Numbered from the stretch's first letter, positions 7,022-15,706 are shown. The stretch is DNA of 64,000 nt from Nocardiopsis flavescens (GCF_900141985.1 NZ_FQZK01000001.1:62001-126000); one strand, 5' to 3'. Translations and numbers: made by a program. The notes: generated from the sequence alone by a model not told the origin.

Positions 7022-8905
7022 TCAGGGGGCCGCGGGGGAGGGTTCGCCGGTGGCGAACTGGGTGCGGTACAGCTGTGCGTAGCGCCCGCCCAGCGCCAGG
7101 AGCGCGGCGTGGTCGCCGCGCTCGGCGATGCGCCCGTCCTCCACGACGAGGATGGTGTCGGCGGCGCGGACCGTGGCCAGGCGGTGGGCGATGACCAGCG
7201 CGGTGCGCCCCCGGAGCGCCTCGGACAGGGCGGCCTGGACGGCGGCCTCGGAGGTGGAGTCCAGCGCGGAGGTGGCCTCGTCCAGGATGACGACCTCGGG
7301 GTCGCCGACCAGCAGCCGGGCGATGGTCAGGCGCTGGCGCTCCCCGCCGGAGAAGCGGTAGCCGCGCTCGCCCACGACGGTGTCCAGCCCGTCGGGCAGG
7401 GACGCCACCAGGTCCTCCAGGCGGGCGCGGCGCAGGGCGTCCCAGACCTCGGCGTCGGTCGCTCCGGGGCGGCCCAGGGTGAGGTTGGCTCGGATGCTCT
7501 CGTGGAAGAGGTGGCCGTCCTGGGTGACCATGCCCAGGGCGCCGCGGACGGAGGCGAACGACAGCCCGCGCACGTCCCGCCCGCCCAGGCGCACGGTGCC
7601 GGAGTCGGGGTCGTACAGGCGGGGCGCGAGCTGGGCGATGGTGGACTTGCCGGCGCCGGAGGAGCCGACCAGGGCCACGGTGGTGCCGGGCTCGACGGTG
7701 AAGGACACCTCGTGCAGCACCTCCCGGCCCGGGGACGGGTCCAGGGCGGAGACCTCCTCCAGGGAGGCCAGGGACACCCGGTCGGCGGCGGGGTAGGTGA
7801 ACGAGACCCGGTCGAACTCCAGGGAGGTCGGCCCGGGCGGCAGGTCGGCGGCGCCGGGGGCCTCGCGTACCAGCGGTTCCAGGTCCAGGACCTCGAAGAC
7901 CCTGCTGAAGGCCACCAGGGCGCTCATGACCTCCACGCGGGCCCCGGCCAGGGCGGTCAGGGGCGCGTACAGGCGGGTCAGGAGCATGCCCATGGCCACG
8001 ACGGTCCCGGCGTCGAGGTTCCCGGCCAGGGCGTGGTGGCCGCCCAGCCCGTAGACCAGCGCCAGAGCCAGCGCCGAGACCAGGGTCAGGGCGGTGAAGA
8101 ACACCTCCTGGACCATGGCGGTGCGCACGCCGATGTCGCGGACCCGCCCGGCCCGGCGGGAGAACTCGGCGGACTCGCGCTCGGGGGAGCCGAAGAGCTT
8201 GACCAGGGTGGCGCCGGGCGCGGAGAAGCGCTCGGTCATCTGGGTGCTCATGGCGGAGTTGTGCACGGTGCGCTCGCGCTCGATGCGGGCCAGGCGGGCG
8301 CCCATGCGGCGGGCGGGGTAGACGAACACGGGCAGCATCACCAGGGCGGCCAGGGTGATCCACCAGGACAGGGTGAGCATCACGGCCAGGGCCAGGACCA
8401 GGGTGACGAGGTTGCTGACCACGCCGGACAGGACGCTGCTGAAGGCGCGCTGGGCGCCGATGACGTCGTTGTTGAGGCGGCTGACCAGGGCGCCGGTGCG
8501 GGTGCGGGTGAAGAACGCGACCGGCATGCGCTGGACGTGGTCGTAGACGGTGGTGCGCAGGTCCAGGATGAGGCTCTCGCCGAGCCCGGCGGACAGGCGC
8601 CGCACGACGAGGCCCAGGGCGGCCTCCAGCAGGGCGACGGCGGCGATGAGCCCGGCCAGCAGCAGGACGGTGCGCGGGGCGCCGCCGCCGACGATGGTGT
8701 CCACGACCCGGCCGGCCAGCAGCGGCGCGGCCACCGCCAGGACGGCGACGGCCACGCTCAGCGCGAGGAACCAGGCCAGGACGCGGGAGTGCGGGCGGGC
8801 GAAGGCGGCGATGCGCCGCAGGACCGGGAGGGAGAAGGGGTGCCGGTCCTCTCGGGCGTGCATGGCGTGGTAGATCGAGTTCCACGCGGCCATCTCCATG
8901 CTCAT
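7022..8905 (-). CDS. ABC exporter, fused membrane and ATPase domains
   Basis: 627 residues: a type-I exporter half-transporter with six predicted transmembrane helices in residues about 38-320 and an ATPase domain in 365-620. Walker A is G-S-S-G-A-G-K-S-T (414-422), the Q-loop is Q462, the signature is F-S-G-G-E (518-522), Walker B is V-I-L-D-E with E543, and the switch His is 574. All catalytic residues are intact. It probably works as a homodimer exporting a lipid, drug or peptide. The start at 8905 is one of three nearby ATGs (8905, 8899, 8893) and none has a strong ribosome binding site. Expression is probably set by the MerR-type operator at 8948-8978. Confidence 0.9.
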   Translation of the reverse strand: MSMEMAAWNSIYHAMHAREDRHPFSLPVLRRIAAFARPHSRVLAWFLALSVAVAVLAVAAPLLAGRVVDTIVGGGAPRTVLLLAGLIAAVALLEAALGLVVRRLSAGLGESLILDLRTTVYDHVQRMPVAFFTRTRTGALVSRLNNDVIGAQRAFSSVLSGVVSNLVTLVLALAVMLTLSWWITLAALVMLPVFVYPARRMGARLARIERERTVHNSAMSTQMTERFSAPGATLVKLFGSPERESAEFSRRAGRVRDIGVRTAMVQEVFFTALTLVSALALALVYGLGGHHALAGNLDAGTVVAMGMLLTRLYAPLTALAGARVEVMSALVAFSRVFEVLDLEPLVREAPGAADLPPGPTSLEFDRVSFTYPAADRVSLASLEEVSALDPSPGREVLHEVSFTVEPGTTVALVGSSGAGKSTIAQLAPRLYDPDSGTVRLGGRDVRGLSFASVRGALGMVTQDGHLFHESIRANLTLGRPGATDAEVWDALRRARLEDLVASLPDGLDTVVGERGYRFSGGERQRLTIARLLVGDPEVVILDEATSALDSTSEAAVQAALSEALRGRTALVIAHRLATVRAADTILVVEDGRIAERGDHAALLALGGRYAQLYRTQFATGEPSPAAP

Positions 8906-8947
8906 GGCGGGGTCACCGGTTCCGTTCGTGGTGGGCGGACACCGGGA

Positions 8948-8978
8948 ACGCTATGACCTCAACCAATGTTGAGGTCAA
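8948..8978 (-). promoter_or_regulatory. MerR/SoxR-type operator-promoter of the ABC exporter
   Basis: Minus strand: -35 TTGACC (8978-8973), exactly 19 bp spacer, -10 TAGCGT (8953-8948). A perfect inverted repeat, TGACCTCAAC-N4-GTTGAGGTCA (8954-8977), fills the spacer. A 19-bp spacer with a central dyad is the hallmark of MerR-family promoters, and the inner CCTCAA-N6-TTGAGG matches the shape of a SoxR box. No merR gene is adjacent. Confidence 0.8.
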
Positions 8979-8992
8979 TCCGGGCGCGCCGC

Positions 8993-9679
8993 TCAGCCGA
9001 CGGTGGCGCCCAGCCCCTCCAGGGCGCCGGTGAGCCACAGGCCCTGGCGCAGGAGCAGGAAGCCGGCGATGCCCACGATCCAGGGCAGCGCCCCGCGCCC
9101 GCCGGACTCCACCTTGGCCCGCCACCGCTCCAGGCGGGGGCGGGCCCGCTCGCCCAGGGCCCGCAGGCCCAGGTAGAGGAGCACGCCCGGCAGGACCATG
9201 ACGAGGTTGTAGGCGGCCAGCACCGGAAGCCAGACCAGGGGGGAGGGGTCCGCGGCGGTCAGGAGCGCGATCGCGCCGAAGTAGGGCAGCGCGGTGGCGC
9301 CCTCCAGGACCCCGGTCCCCAGGCCCAGGGCGACCATGGCGCCGGTGCGCAGGGAGGCCGGGCGGCGGGGGCGCGGCCCGGTGGACATGAAGAAGGAGAA
9401 CACCAGGGCGCCGCCGCCGGCGACGGTGAGGACCCAGCCCAGGGCGGTGTCGTCGAGCAGGCCGCCGAGCCGGTCCAGGGCGAACCCGAGGCCGAGCATG
9501 AGCGCGCAGCCCAGGGCGAGGTAGAAGGCCGCGACGGTGCCCAGGTAGGCCAGCAGCGGGCGGGCCACCGAGCGCGACCCGCTCAGGAGCACGTACAGGG
9601 AGACGCCGATGACGGCGGGGCTGAGGGTGTCCAGCAGGGCCAGTCCGGCGACCGGGACCAGGACGTCCAGGGGTAACAC
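8993..9679 (-). CDS. GAP (Sap/sulfolipid-1-addressing) family membrane protein
   Basis: 228 residues with about six hydrophobic helices, opening with A-L-L-D-T-L-S-P and continuing with the glycine-rich segments typical of the GAP/Sap family (related to mycobacterial proteins that help export surface lipids, and to LysE-like folds). The ORF ends with a helix and no tail. It diverges from the TetR gene at 9746; the palindrome between them overlaps both likely promoters, so the TetR probably represses this gene. Substrate unknown. The ATG at 9679 is the natural start; upstream is the AT-rich promoter region. Confidence 0.75.
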   Translation of the reverse strand: MLPLDVLVPVAGLALLDTLSPAVIGVSLYVLLSGSRSVARPLLAYLGTVAAFYLALGCALMLGLGFALDRLGGLLDDTALGWVLTVAGGGALVFSFFMSTGPRPRRPASLRTGAMVALGLGTGVLEGATALPYFGAIALLTAADPSPLVWLPVLAAYNLVMVLPGVLLYLGLRALGERARPRLERWRAKVESGGRGALPWIVGIAGFLLLRQGLWLTGALEGLGATVG

Positions 9680-9704
9680 GGGGTCCTCCTCTTATTTCTC
9701 ACGG

Positions 9705-9727
9705 CTGTGTTAAATAAAATAACACAG
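9705..9727. promoter_or_regulatory. TetR operator between divergent genes
   Basis: A perfect dyad CTGTGTTA-N7-TAACACAG with an A/T-only spacer lies midway between the starts at 9679 (minus) and 9746 (plus). Position and symmetry fit an autoregulatory TetR site controlling both genes. Confidence 0.8.
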
Positions 9728-9745
9728 ATGTGCTAGAAAGGGGGC

Positions 9746-10402
9746 ATGCCCAAGATCGTCGACCACGAGGAGCGGCGCCGCGCGCTCGCCGACGCCCTGT
9801 GGCGGGTCGTCACCTCCCAGGGCCCGGCCGGGGTCTCCATCCGCTCCGTCGCCGCCGAGGCGGGCTGGTCCCCGGGGGCGCTGCGCCACTACCTGCCCAC
9901 CCGCGAGGAGCTGCTGCTGTTCGCGATGGACCTGTCCGAGCAGCGGGCCGTGGAGCGTATCTCCCGCCTGCACGAGCACCTGGCCCCGGACCTGCCGCTG
10001 TTGGAGCGGGCGGCCCGCTACGCCGAGCAGCTGCTGCCGCTGGACGACGAGCGCCGGGCCGAGTACCGCGCCTGGGAGTCGGCGGGGATCCTCAAGGAGC
10101 AGGACCGCGACCGCGACCGCCGCTGGCAGCAGCAGCTCGGCCTCTACCGCCGCCTGGTCGCGGCCCTGGCCGGGGTCGACGTGGGCGAGGAGCCCGAGCG
10201 ACCCCACCCCGACCCCTGGGTGGAGGAGTGGTCGGCCCACCTGCACTCGATCGTGGACGGCCTGGCCCTGCAGCTGATGGTCACCCCCGACTCGACCGAC
10301 CCCGAGGACTGCCGCCGCATGCTGCGCGCCTTTCTGGCCCGGGTGGCCGAGGCGGCCTCCTACCGCGACGGCGCCCGGCCGCCGGGCGCCGGGAGCGGGT
10401 GA
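9746..10402 (+). CDS. TetR family transcriptional regulator
   Basis: 218 residues. It opens H-E-E-R-R-R-A-L-A-D-A-L-W-R-V, with the HTH at about 30-52 (S-I-R-S-V-A-A-E-A-G-W) and G-A-L-R-H-Y-L-P-T-R, a variant of the TetR recognition helix. The C-terminal domain is of the BetI/YcdC-like type. AAAGGGGG lies before the ATG. It shares the intergenic operator at 9705-9727 with the GAP-family membrane protein and most likely represses both genes. Confidence 0.9.
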   Translation: MPKIVDHEERRRALADALWRVVTSQGPAGVSIRSVAAEAGWSPGALRHYLPTREELLLFAMDLSEQRAVERISRLHEHLAPDLPLLERAARYAEQLLPLDDERRAEYRAWESAGILKEQDRDRDRRWQQQLGLYRRLVAALAGVDVGEEPERPHPDPWVEEWSAHLHSIVDGLALQLMVTPDSTDPEDCRRMLRAFLARVAEAASYRDGARPPGAGSG

Positions 10403-10426
10403 GCGCGGGGCCGCCCTCCCCCTCTC

Positions 10427-10448
10427 CGCGGGGCCGGACGGCCCCGCG
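10427..10448 (+). terminator. hairpin terminator after tetR
   Basis: A 10-bp perfect stem (CGCGGGGCCG at 10427-10436 with CGGCCCCGCG at 10439-10448) with a 2-base loop lies 25 bases after the stop. The loop is tight, so a shorter stem may form. Confidence 0.6.
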
Positions 10449-10462
10449 CCTTGGGAGCCCTC

Positions 10463-10500
10463 GGCGGGCCCCGTGCGGCCCTGCGGCTCCGGGGCCCGCC
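10463..10500. terminator. second hairpin between convergent genes
   Basis: A 10-bp perfect stem GGCGGGCCCC (10463-10472) with GGGGCCCGCC (10491-10500) and 18-base loop lies between the tetR stop and the stop of the convergent hydrolase gene at 10571. Confidence 0.55.
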
Positions 10501-10570
10501 GCGTGGCGGACCGGTGCCCGGGCGCTCCGCGCCCGTGTGCTCCGGGAGAGCGGAGGCGGCAGGCCCGCCC

Positions 10571-11374
10571 TCAGCCGGTGTAGAACCCGGTGAGCAGGGA
10601 GCCGAGCGCGGCGGGGTCGGGGACGTGCCCGGCGACGTCGAGCGTCGCCCGCCGCCCGTGGGGAAGGGCGTGGGCCGCGGCGTCGGCCGCGGCGGCGAAG
10701 AAGCCGGCGGGCAGGCCCGCGGAGCGGGCGTCGGCGGTCACGCCGGTGGTCAGGAGCACCGGCCGGGTCACGGCGGCCAGCCGTGCGGTGGGGGGCGGGC
10801 CCTCGCCCAGGCAGGCGGCGTCGTAGCGCAGCGTCGGCGCGAGCGCCCGCAACGCCGGCCAGACCGGCGCGGCCCCGGCGGCGGCGATGTCGTCGTCGGT
10901 CGAGCCGGCCAGGCGCATGAACAGCCGCAGCGCCCCGTCCCGGTCGCCTGCGTCGAGCGCTGCGGCGAGGTCGGCCTTGTAGGCGCGCCAGGCGGCGAGC
11001 ATGTGGTCCCCGAGCAGGTACGGGACCTCGTGGACGGCGATCCGGTCGACCGGCAGCCCGGCCGCTGCCGCTTCCAGGGCGAGCGCTCCGCCGGAGGAGG
11101 CGCCGAACAGGTGCGCGCGCCCGCCGGCCGCGTCGATGACCGCGGCGAGGTCCTCGACCTCGCGTTGCACCGCGTACGGCCCGGTGTCGCCGCTGTCGCC
11201 CCGCCCGCGCCGCCGGTAGGAGACGACGGCGAACGACTCCGCCAGGTGCCGCCCCAGGGGGAGGTTCTCGGTGCCGTCGTCCAGCCCGCCGCCGACGAGC
11301 ACCACCGCGGGGTCCTCGCCGCCGAGCCGGTCGTACCCGATGGCGGTGCCGTCGGCCGATGTCACGTGGGGCAT
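10571..11374 (-). CDS. alpha/beta hydrolase
   Basis: 267 residues. It shows an oxyanion-side G-G-G-L-D-D, the nucleophile elbow G-A-S-S-G-G (Ser about 93) and a late catalytic His in G-H-V-P-D-P. Family-typical strands V-V-L-V-G-G-G and L-L-T-T-G-V are present. Substrate unknown; esterase or lactonase activity is plausible. It diverges from the HxlR regulator at 11444 across 69 bp, suggesting that regulator controls it. The ATG at 11374 is supported by the immediate start of the fold (M-P-H-V-T-S-A-D-G-T). Confidence 0.85.
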   Translation of the reverse strand: MPHVTSADGTAIGYDRLGGEDPAVVLVGGGLDDGTENLPLGRHLAESFAVVSYRRRGRGDSGDTGPYAVQREVEDLAAVIDAAGGRAHLFGASSGGALALEAAAAGLPVDRIAVHEVPYLLGDHMLAAWRAYKADLAAALDAGDRDGALRLFMRLAGSTDDDIAAAGAAPVWPALRALAPTLRYDAACLGEGPPPTARLAAVTRPVLLTTGVTADARSAGLPAGFFAAAADAAAHALPHGRRATLDVAGHVPDPAALGSLLTGFYTG

Positions 11375-11443
11375 GGTCCGCTCCTTCGTCTTTTGCTCCT
11401 ACTCTAGGAGTCACCAGTGTCAAAACAGAAGTAGACTGTTCCG

Positions 11444-12091
11444 GTGCGTACCTATCGCGACCTGTGCGGGATCGCCCGGGCCCTCGACGTGGTCGGGGAG
11501 CGCTGGGCGCTGCTGGTGGTGCGGGAGCTGGTGTTCGGGCCCAAGCGGTTCGCCGACCTGCACCGCGGGCTGCCGGGCCTGAGCCAGAACGTGCTGACCC
11601 AGCGGCTGCGGGACCTGGAGGGGGCCGGCGTGCTGGCCCGGCGGCGCGCCCTGCCGCCGGCCGCCGGCCTGGTGTACGAGCTGACCGGGCGCGGCCGGGA
11701 CCTCGAACCGGTCCTGCTCGCGCTGGGTCGCTGGGGCGGCGCGCTGAGCCCCGGGCCGGAATCGGCCGACGAACTCGGCCCGGACGCCCTGGTGGTCGCG
11801 CTGCGCACGACCTTCGTCCCGGAGGCGGCCGCGGGGGCGGACGGGACGGTCCGGCTCGAACTCCCCGGCGACGCGTTCCTCCTCACGGTCCGCGACGGGC
11901 ACCTGAAGGCCGAACGGGGGACCGGGCGGGCCGACGCGGTGCTCAGCTCCTCCGTGCGCACGGTCCAGGACCTCGTCTTCGACCGCAGGCCCCTGGACGA
12001 CGCCCTCCGCAGCGGCGACGCACGCGTCGAGGGGGACTCCGCCCTCCTGGCCCGCTTCCTCGCCGCCTTCGACGACCACCGCGCCCGCTAG
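11444..12091 (+). CDS. HxlR family regulator with C-terminal SCP2-like domain
   Basis: 215 residues. Residues 1-95 form the HxlR winged helix: V-V-G-E-R-W-A-L-L-V-V-R-E-L, F-G-P-K-R-F-A-D-L, L-S-Q-N-V-L-T-Q-R-L. Residues about 115-212 resemble a sterol-carrier-like C-terminal domain found in a subset of HxlR proteins, which may sense a hydrophobic ligand. The GTG start at 11444 follows TAGACT at 11432-11437, 6 bases before it, so the mRNA may be leaderless. It diverges from the alpha/beta hydrolase and is its likely regulator. Confidence 0.85.
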   Translation: MRTYRDLCGIARALDVVGERWALLVVRELVFGPKRFADLHRGLPGLSQNVLTQRLRDLEGAGVLARRRALPPAAGLVYELTGRGRDLEPVLLALGRWGGALSPGPESADELGPDALVVALRTTFVPEAAAGADGTVRLELPGDAFLLTVRDGHLKAERGTGRADAVLSSSVRTVQDLVFDRRPLDDALRSGDARVEGDSALLARFLAAFDDHRAR

Positions 12092-12200
12092 CCGGCCGGA
12101 CGGGGCCTTTGGGCCCCGGTGTGACGGGGGTCCGGTTCCGGGGCGCCGGAGGCGGGCCGTTAGGGTGTGCCCGACGAGACCACCACCGGGGGAGGCACGG

Positions 12201-12761
12201 GTGACGACGGACGGCACGGAGGAGACCACCGGCCCGGACCCGACCTACCGCCGCGCCGGGCGGGCCGACATACCGGCCCTGGTCGACCTGGTCAACTCGT
12301 GCTACCGGGGCGCCCCCTCCCGCCAGGGCTGGACCACCGAGGCCGACCTGCTGGACGGCCGGCGCGTGGACGCCGCGTCGATGGCCGTGCTGCTGGAGCG
12401 CACCGACACCCTGGTCCTGCTCGCCGAGTCCGGGGACGCCCTGGTGGCGTGCTGCGAGCTCCGGCGCGGCGTCAACGGCGCCTACTTCGGGATGTTCTCG
12501 GTGCGGCCCGACATCCAGGGCGGCGGCCTGGGGCGGCGGGTCCTGGCCGAGGCCGAGCGCACCGCCGCCCGGGAGTGGGGCTGCCGCCTCATGCGCATGA
12601 AGGTCCTCAAGCAGCGCCCGGAGCTGATCGCCTGGTACGAGCGGCGCGGCTACACCAACACCGGGCGCACCGAGCCCTTCCCCTACGGCGACGAGGCCTT
12701 CGGGCTGCCCCGCCGCGACGACCTGGCGTTCGTGGAGCTGACCCGCGAACTGCCCGCCTGA
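12201..12761 (+). CDS. GNAT family N-acetyltransferase
   Basis: 186 residues. The acetyl-CoA binding segment is V-R-P-D-I-Q-G-G-G-L-G-R-R (R/Q-x-x-G-x-G/A motif), followed by the helix V-L-A-E-A-E-R and the C-terminal Y-E-R-R-G-Y. The acceptor cannot be told from sequence. The GTG at 12201 is chosen because GGGGGAGG sits 6 bases upstream; the longer ATG-type opening at 12165 adds only Pro/Arg sequence. It ends 6 bp from the convergent MarR gene. Confidence 0.85.
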   Translation: MTTDGTEETTGPDPTYRRAGRADIPALVDLVNSCYRGAPSRQGWTTEADLLDGRRVDAASMAVLLERTDTLVLLAESGDALVACCELRRGVNGAYFGMFSVRPDIQGGGLGRRVLAEAERTAAREWGCRLMRMKVLKQRPELIAWYERRGYTNTGRTEPFPYGDEAFGLPRRDDLAFVELTRELPA

Positions 12762-12767
12762 GCGGGG

Positions 12768-13187
12768 TCAGTCCCCCTCGGGCGGGGCCTCCAGGTTGGC
12801 CGACATCCGTTCGAGGACGTCGACCGCGTCCCGGTACTCCCGGTCGCCGATCCCGTGGGTGAGGCGCTCGCGGGTGGCCTGCACCCGGGCGAAGAGGTCG
12901 TCGTGCGCCCGGCGGCCCGCGGGGGTCGTCTCCAGGGCCACCAGGCCCTGGACCCAGCCGCGCCGGCGCAGCTCCTCCACGGCCGGGGCGACGCTGACCT
13001 CGCTCTCGTCCAGGAACGCGGCGAGCCTGCGGTCCAGGTCGGCCAGGGTGCCGGGCTCCTGGTGCAGGGAGTGCAGCACCTGCCAGTGGCGGCGACCCAG
13101 CCCCTCCGAGGCCACCGTCCGGTCGAAGTCGTTCTCGATGAGCCGGTCCAGGTGCTTGAGCCAGTAGCCGATGGGCAGGTCCGACAT
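12768..13187 (-). CDS. MarR family transcriptional regulator
   Basis: 139 residues with a MarR-type winged helix: G-R-R-H-W-Q-V-L-H-S-L, a degenerate HTH T-L-A-D-L-D-R-R-L-A-A-F, and the wing W-V-Q-G-L-V-A-L-E-T-T-P-A-G. Members of this branch open with G-Y-W-L-K-H-L-D-R, as here. The start at 13187 has AGGGGGAGA upstream. No obvious target lies downstream; the nearby dyad at 13231-13242 suggests autoregulation and possibly control of the divergent macro-domain gene. Confidence 0.85.
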   Translation of the reverse strand: MSDLPIGYWLKHLDRLIENDFDRTVASEGLGRRHWQVLHSLHQEPGTLADLDRRLAAFLDESEVSVAPAVEELRRRGWVQGLVALETTPAGRRAHDDLFARVQATRERLTHGIGDREYRDAVDVLERMSANLEAPPEGD

Positions 13188-13230
13188 GTTCTCTCCCCCT
13201 GGAGACCTCTGCGTACTATCGACACCGCGA

Positions 13231-13242
13231 AAGATACATCTT
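13231..13242. promoter_or_regulatory. candidate MarR operator
   Basis: AAGAT-AC-ATCTT, a perfect 5+2+5 dyad, lies 44 bp upstream of the marR start in the 112-bp space shared with the divergent macro-domain gene. Confidence 0.5.
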
Positions 13243-13299
13243 CAGCGTGGCGGTGTCTTCCCCCGCCATGTGTCCTACCCGCCCGCTAACGTGCCCGGC

Positions 13300-13788
13300 A
13301 TGTCCGACGCACCCGCCCCGCTGCGCGTCCTGCGCGGCGACGCCACCGCTCCCCGGGCCGCCGGGCCCAAGATCATCGCCCACGTGTGCAACGACCGCGG
13401 GGGGTGGGGCCGGGGGTTCGTGCTGGCCCTGTCGCGGCGCTGGCCCGAACCCGAGCGCGACTACCGCGCCTGGCACCGCGACCGGGCCCGCAACGGCTTC
13501 GCCCTGGGCGCGGTGCGCCTGGTCCGGGTCCTGCCCGACACGTGGGTGGCCAACATGGTCGGCCAGCACGGCACCCGGCGCGGCAGCGGCGGCCCCCCGG
13601 TGCGCTACGAGGCCATCGCCGCGGGCCTGCGCACGGTGGCCGGCCACGCCCTGGAGCTGGGCGCCACCGTGCACATGCCGCGCATCGGCTGCGGCCTGGC
13701 GGGCGGCAGGTGGGAGCGGGTGGAGCCGCTGGTGCGCGAGGCCCTGTGCGCCCGCGGCGTCGCCGTCACCGTCTACGACACGGACTGA
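13300..13788 (+). CDS. macro domain protein (ADP-ribose binding/hydrolase)
   Basis: 162 residues, a single macro domain. The family signature I-I-A-H-V-C-N-D-R-G-G-W-G-R-G-F is intact, followed by L-S-R-R-W-P-E and the substrate loop around I-G-C-G-L-A-G-G. Such proteins bind ADP-ribose or its derivatives and may remove ADP-ribose from macromolecules. TAACGT at 13287-13292 lies 7 bases before the ATG with no ribosome binding site, so the message may be leaderless. Upstream in-frame codons to 13171 are not family sequence. Confidence 0.9.
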   Translation: MSDAPAPLRVLRGDATAPRAAGPKIIAHVCNDRGGWGRGFVLALSRRWPEPERDYRAWHRDRARNGFALGAVRLVRVLPDTWVANMVGQHGTRRGSGGPPVRYEAIAAGLRTVAGHALELGATVHMPRIGCGLAGGRWERVEPLVREALCARGVAVTVYDTD

Positions 13789-13819
13789 GCCGCGCGCCCG
13801 TGACGCGGGGCCGCCTCCG

Positions 13820-13848
13820 CGCGCGGTGTCCGGTGGCGGCACCGCGCG
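13820..13848. terminator. possible bidirectional terminator
   Basis: A 9-bp perfect stem CGCGCGGTG (13820-13828) with CACCGCGCG (13840-13848) and 11-base loop lies between the macro-domain stop and the convergent CPBP gene. Confidence 0.45.
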
Positions 13849-14033
13849 GACCCGCCACCGCCGGACCGGCCGCCCGGGGCGCGGTGGCCCCGCAGGTCGG
13901 GCTCCCCCGGGGGTGAACGTCCCGGCGGCGCCCTCCACGGTGGTCCGCTGCCCGGTGCGGACGCGCCCCGGTGGACCGCGGGGCGCGGATCACCGCCGGG
14001 AGGCCGTATTCCCGGGCCGCGGGGGCGGCGCGG

Positions 14034-15047
14034 CTACCCGCGGGCGGTCGGCTCCGCCGCCGGGCTCCCGGGGGAGTCGGGGGAGCCCTCCGGCGGCGGG
14101 ACCGGGAAGGGGGCGAACTGCTTGGTGGCGAGCAGGACCACGACGAGCACGAGCGGCACGATCCACCCGCTCCAGCCCAGGACCGTCGCCTGGGTGGTGT
14201 CGACGTGCTCCCCGGCCCGGGCGAAGACGAGGTAGCTGCCGGCCGCCCCGTTGAACGCCGCGTGCGCGAGCGCGGCGGGCCACACCGAGCCGGACCGGAG
14301 CCGCAGCCAGCTGAAGACCGCCCCGACCAGGATGCACATGAGGATCATCGCGCTCATGGCCAGCCAGCCCGGAGCGTCCGGGTAGTTGTAGCCGAGCAGG
14401 ATGAGCGGGGCGTGCCAGGCGCCCCAGATCACGCCCGAGACGAGCAGGGCCGGGATCGTGCCGAGCGGCATCAGCTTCGGCAGCAGCCAGCCGCGCCAGC
14501 CGAGTTCCTCCCCCAGCGCCGGGAGGAGGTTGATGAATGCGGCCGTGGGGAGTGCGGCGAGCTGGAGGATCACGAGCACGCCGATCGGCATCGGGATCTC
14601 GGCGCCCCCCGTCTGCCCGTCGAGCATCTCCCGGAAAGCGGAGAGCCCGGTGAAGTCCGCCGGGTAGACCCCCAGCAGCGCGCCGACCGGGAGCGCCGCC
14701 AGGGCCAGCGCGATGGGGACGGCGATCCCCAGCGCGGCGTAGCCCACCAGCCGCGGGAGCGGCTTGAGCGGCCGCAGGCCGAGCACCCGCGCCCGGTGCC
14801 GCGGCCGCTCCACGAAGAACACGACGACGAGGGCGGCGATCGCCGGGGTCGCCATCATGGCGACGGCCACGACCGGGAACCAGGGGCTGGCCAGGCCGTC
14901 GCCGAGCCAGAGCGGAAGCGCGACGAGCCAGGCCAGCGCGAACGCCAGGACGGTGAACAGGCCGACGGAGCGCAGGTCGCGGGCGCTCATGCGGGGCCCG
15001 CCCGGGGTGGTGGGCGCGTCCGGTGCGCCCGCGGGTGCGCCGGTCAC
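14034..15047 (-). CDS. CPBP family intramembrane metalloprotease (CAAX protease-like)
   Basis: 337 residues with about eight hydrophobic helices. The abortive-infection/CPBP motifs are present: E-E-L-G-W-R-G-W (Glu-Glu plus Arg), W-G-A-W-H-A-P (first His) and H-A-A-F-N-G (second His). These make a membrane-embedded metal-dependent protease site. I favour the GTG at 15047 because it overlaps the upstream stop as GTGA and has GGGCGGGAG before it; the ATG at 14990 would remove a 19-residue soluble tail. Translation is probably coupled to the HTH/DUF3887-like gene just upstream. Target unknown. Confidence 0.85.
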   Translation of the reverse strand: MTGAPAGAPDAPTTPGGPRMSARDLRSVGLFTVLAFALAWLVALPLWLGDGLASPWFPVVAVAMMATPAIAALVVVFFVERPRHRARVLGLRPLKPLPRLVGYAALGIAVPIALALAALPVGALLGVYPADFTGLSAFREMLDGQTGGAEIPMPIGVLVILQLAALPTAAFINLLPALGEELGWRGWLLPKLMPLGTIPALLVSGVIWGAWHAPLILLGYNYPDAPGWLAMSAMILMCILVGAVFSWLRLRSGSVWPAALAHAAFNGAAGSYLVFARAGEHVDTTQATVLGWSGWIVPLVLVVVLLATKQFAPFPVPPPEGSPDSPGSPAAEPTARG

Positions 15048-15655
15048 GACTCCCGCCCCCGCTCCAGGATGTGCAGGCCGGCGATGGTGCCGTCGTCGCG
15101 GAACGCGATCCGCGCCGTGTAGTCGCCCGCCTCCAGCGAGAGCGGCGTGTTCGTCACCGTCACGTCCCCGGCCCGGGCGACCTCGGGTTCCCCGTGCCCC
15201 TCGAAGGCACCCGACAGGCCCACGATCTGGGCCCAGGCGGCGGAGAGCGCGTCCTCGGACAGGCCGTCGCGCATGGCGGGGTCGAACTTCCCGGTGACGC
15301 GCGACCAGCGCCCGGCCGTGAGGTCCTCGATCACCGAGGCGGCCAGGTCGGCCGCGCCGGTGAGTGGCGTGGTGTTCATGGGTTCTCCCGTTCTGGGGTC
15401 GATCGGCTTGCCGTAGCGCTGGAACGCGGCCTGGCGGGTCACGCCGAGCGCGTCCCCGATCACCTGCCACGTGACTCCGTTCCGCCGCGCCTGCTGCACG
15501 ACGGCGCGCACGACGTCGTCGGCGGCGGCCTGCATGTCCACGGCGCGCGCGATCGAGCCGGTCCAGTCGTCGTCCCGCCCCAGGACGCGTGCCGCGAGGA
15601 ACGCGTCCAGGTGGGTTTTCAACGCCCGCAGCGCATCCGTCAATTTTCCTTGCAC
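15044..15655 (-). CDS. HTH plus DUF3887-like protein
   Basis: 203 residues in two parts. Residues 1-75 contain a helix-turn-helix: [20 protein letters not shown], ending R-Y-G. Residues about 100-203 resemble DUF3887 ([22 protein letters not shown]), a fold often found beside membrane hydrolases. The GTG start at 15655 is close to a -10-like TAACCT. It is coupled to the CPBP protease by a 4-bp overlap, so the pair may act together, with this protein sensing or regulating. The two repeated sites just upstream suggest autoregulation. Confidence 0.75.
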   Translation of the reverse strand: MQGKLTDALRALKTHLDAFLAARVLGRDDDWTGSIARAVDMQAAADDVVRAVVQQARRNGVTWQVIGDALGVTRQAAFQRYGKPIDPRTGEPMNTTPLTGAADLAASVIEDLTAGRWSRVTGKFDPAMRDGLSEDALSAAWAQIVGLSGAFEGHGEPEVARAGDVTVTNTPLSLEAGDYTARIAFRDDGTIAGLHILERGRES

Positions 15656-15666
15656 GTGTAAAGGTT

Positions 15667-15706
15667 AGCTTCACAAGCGGGTCATGCGCAAGGAGAGCTT
15701 GACAAG
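15667..15706 (-). promoter_or_regulatory. two repeated dyads upstream of the HTH/DUF3887 gene
   Basis: AGCTTCACAAG (15667-15677) and AGCTTGACAAG (15696-15706) differ at one base and lie 29 bp apart. Each carries a CTTnnCAAG-like dyad. They flank the probable promoter of the minus-strand gene starting at 15655. Confidence 0.6.
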
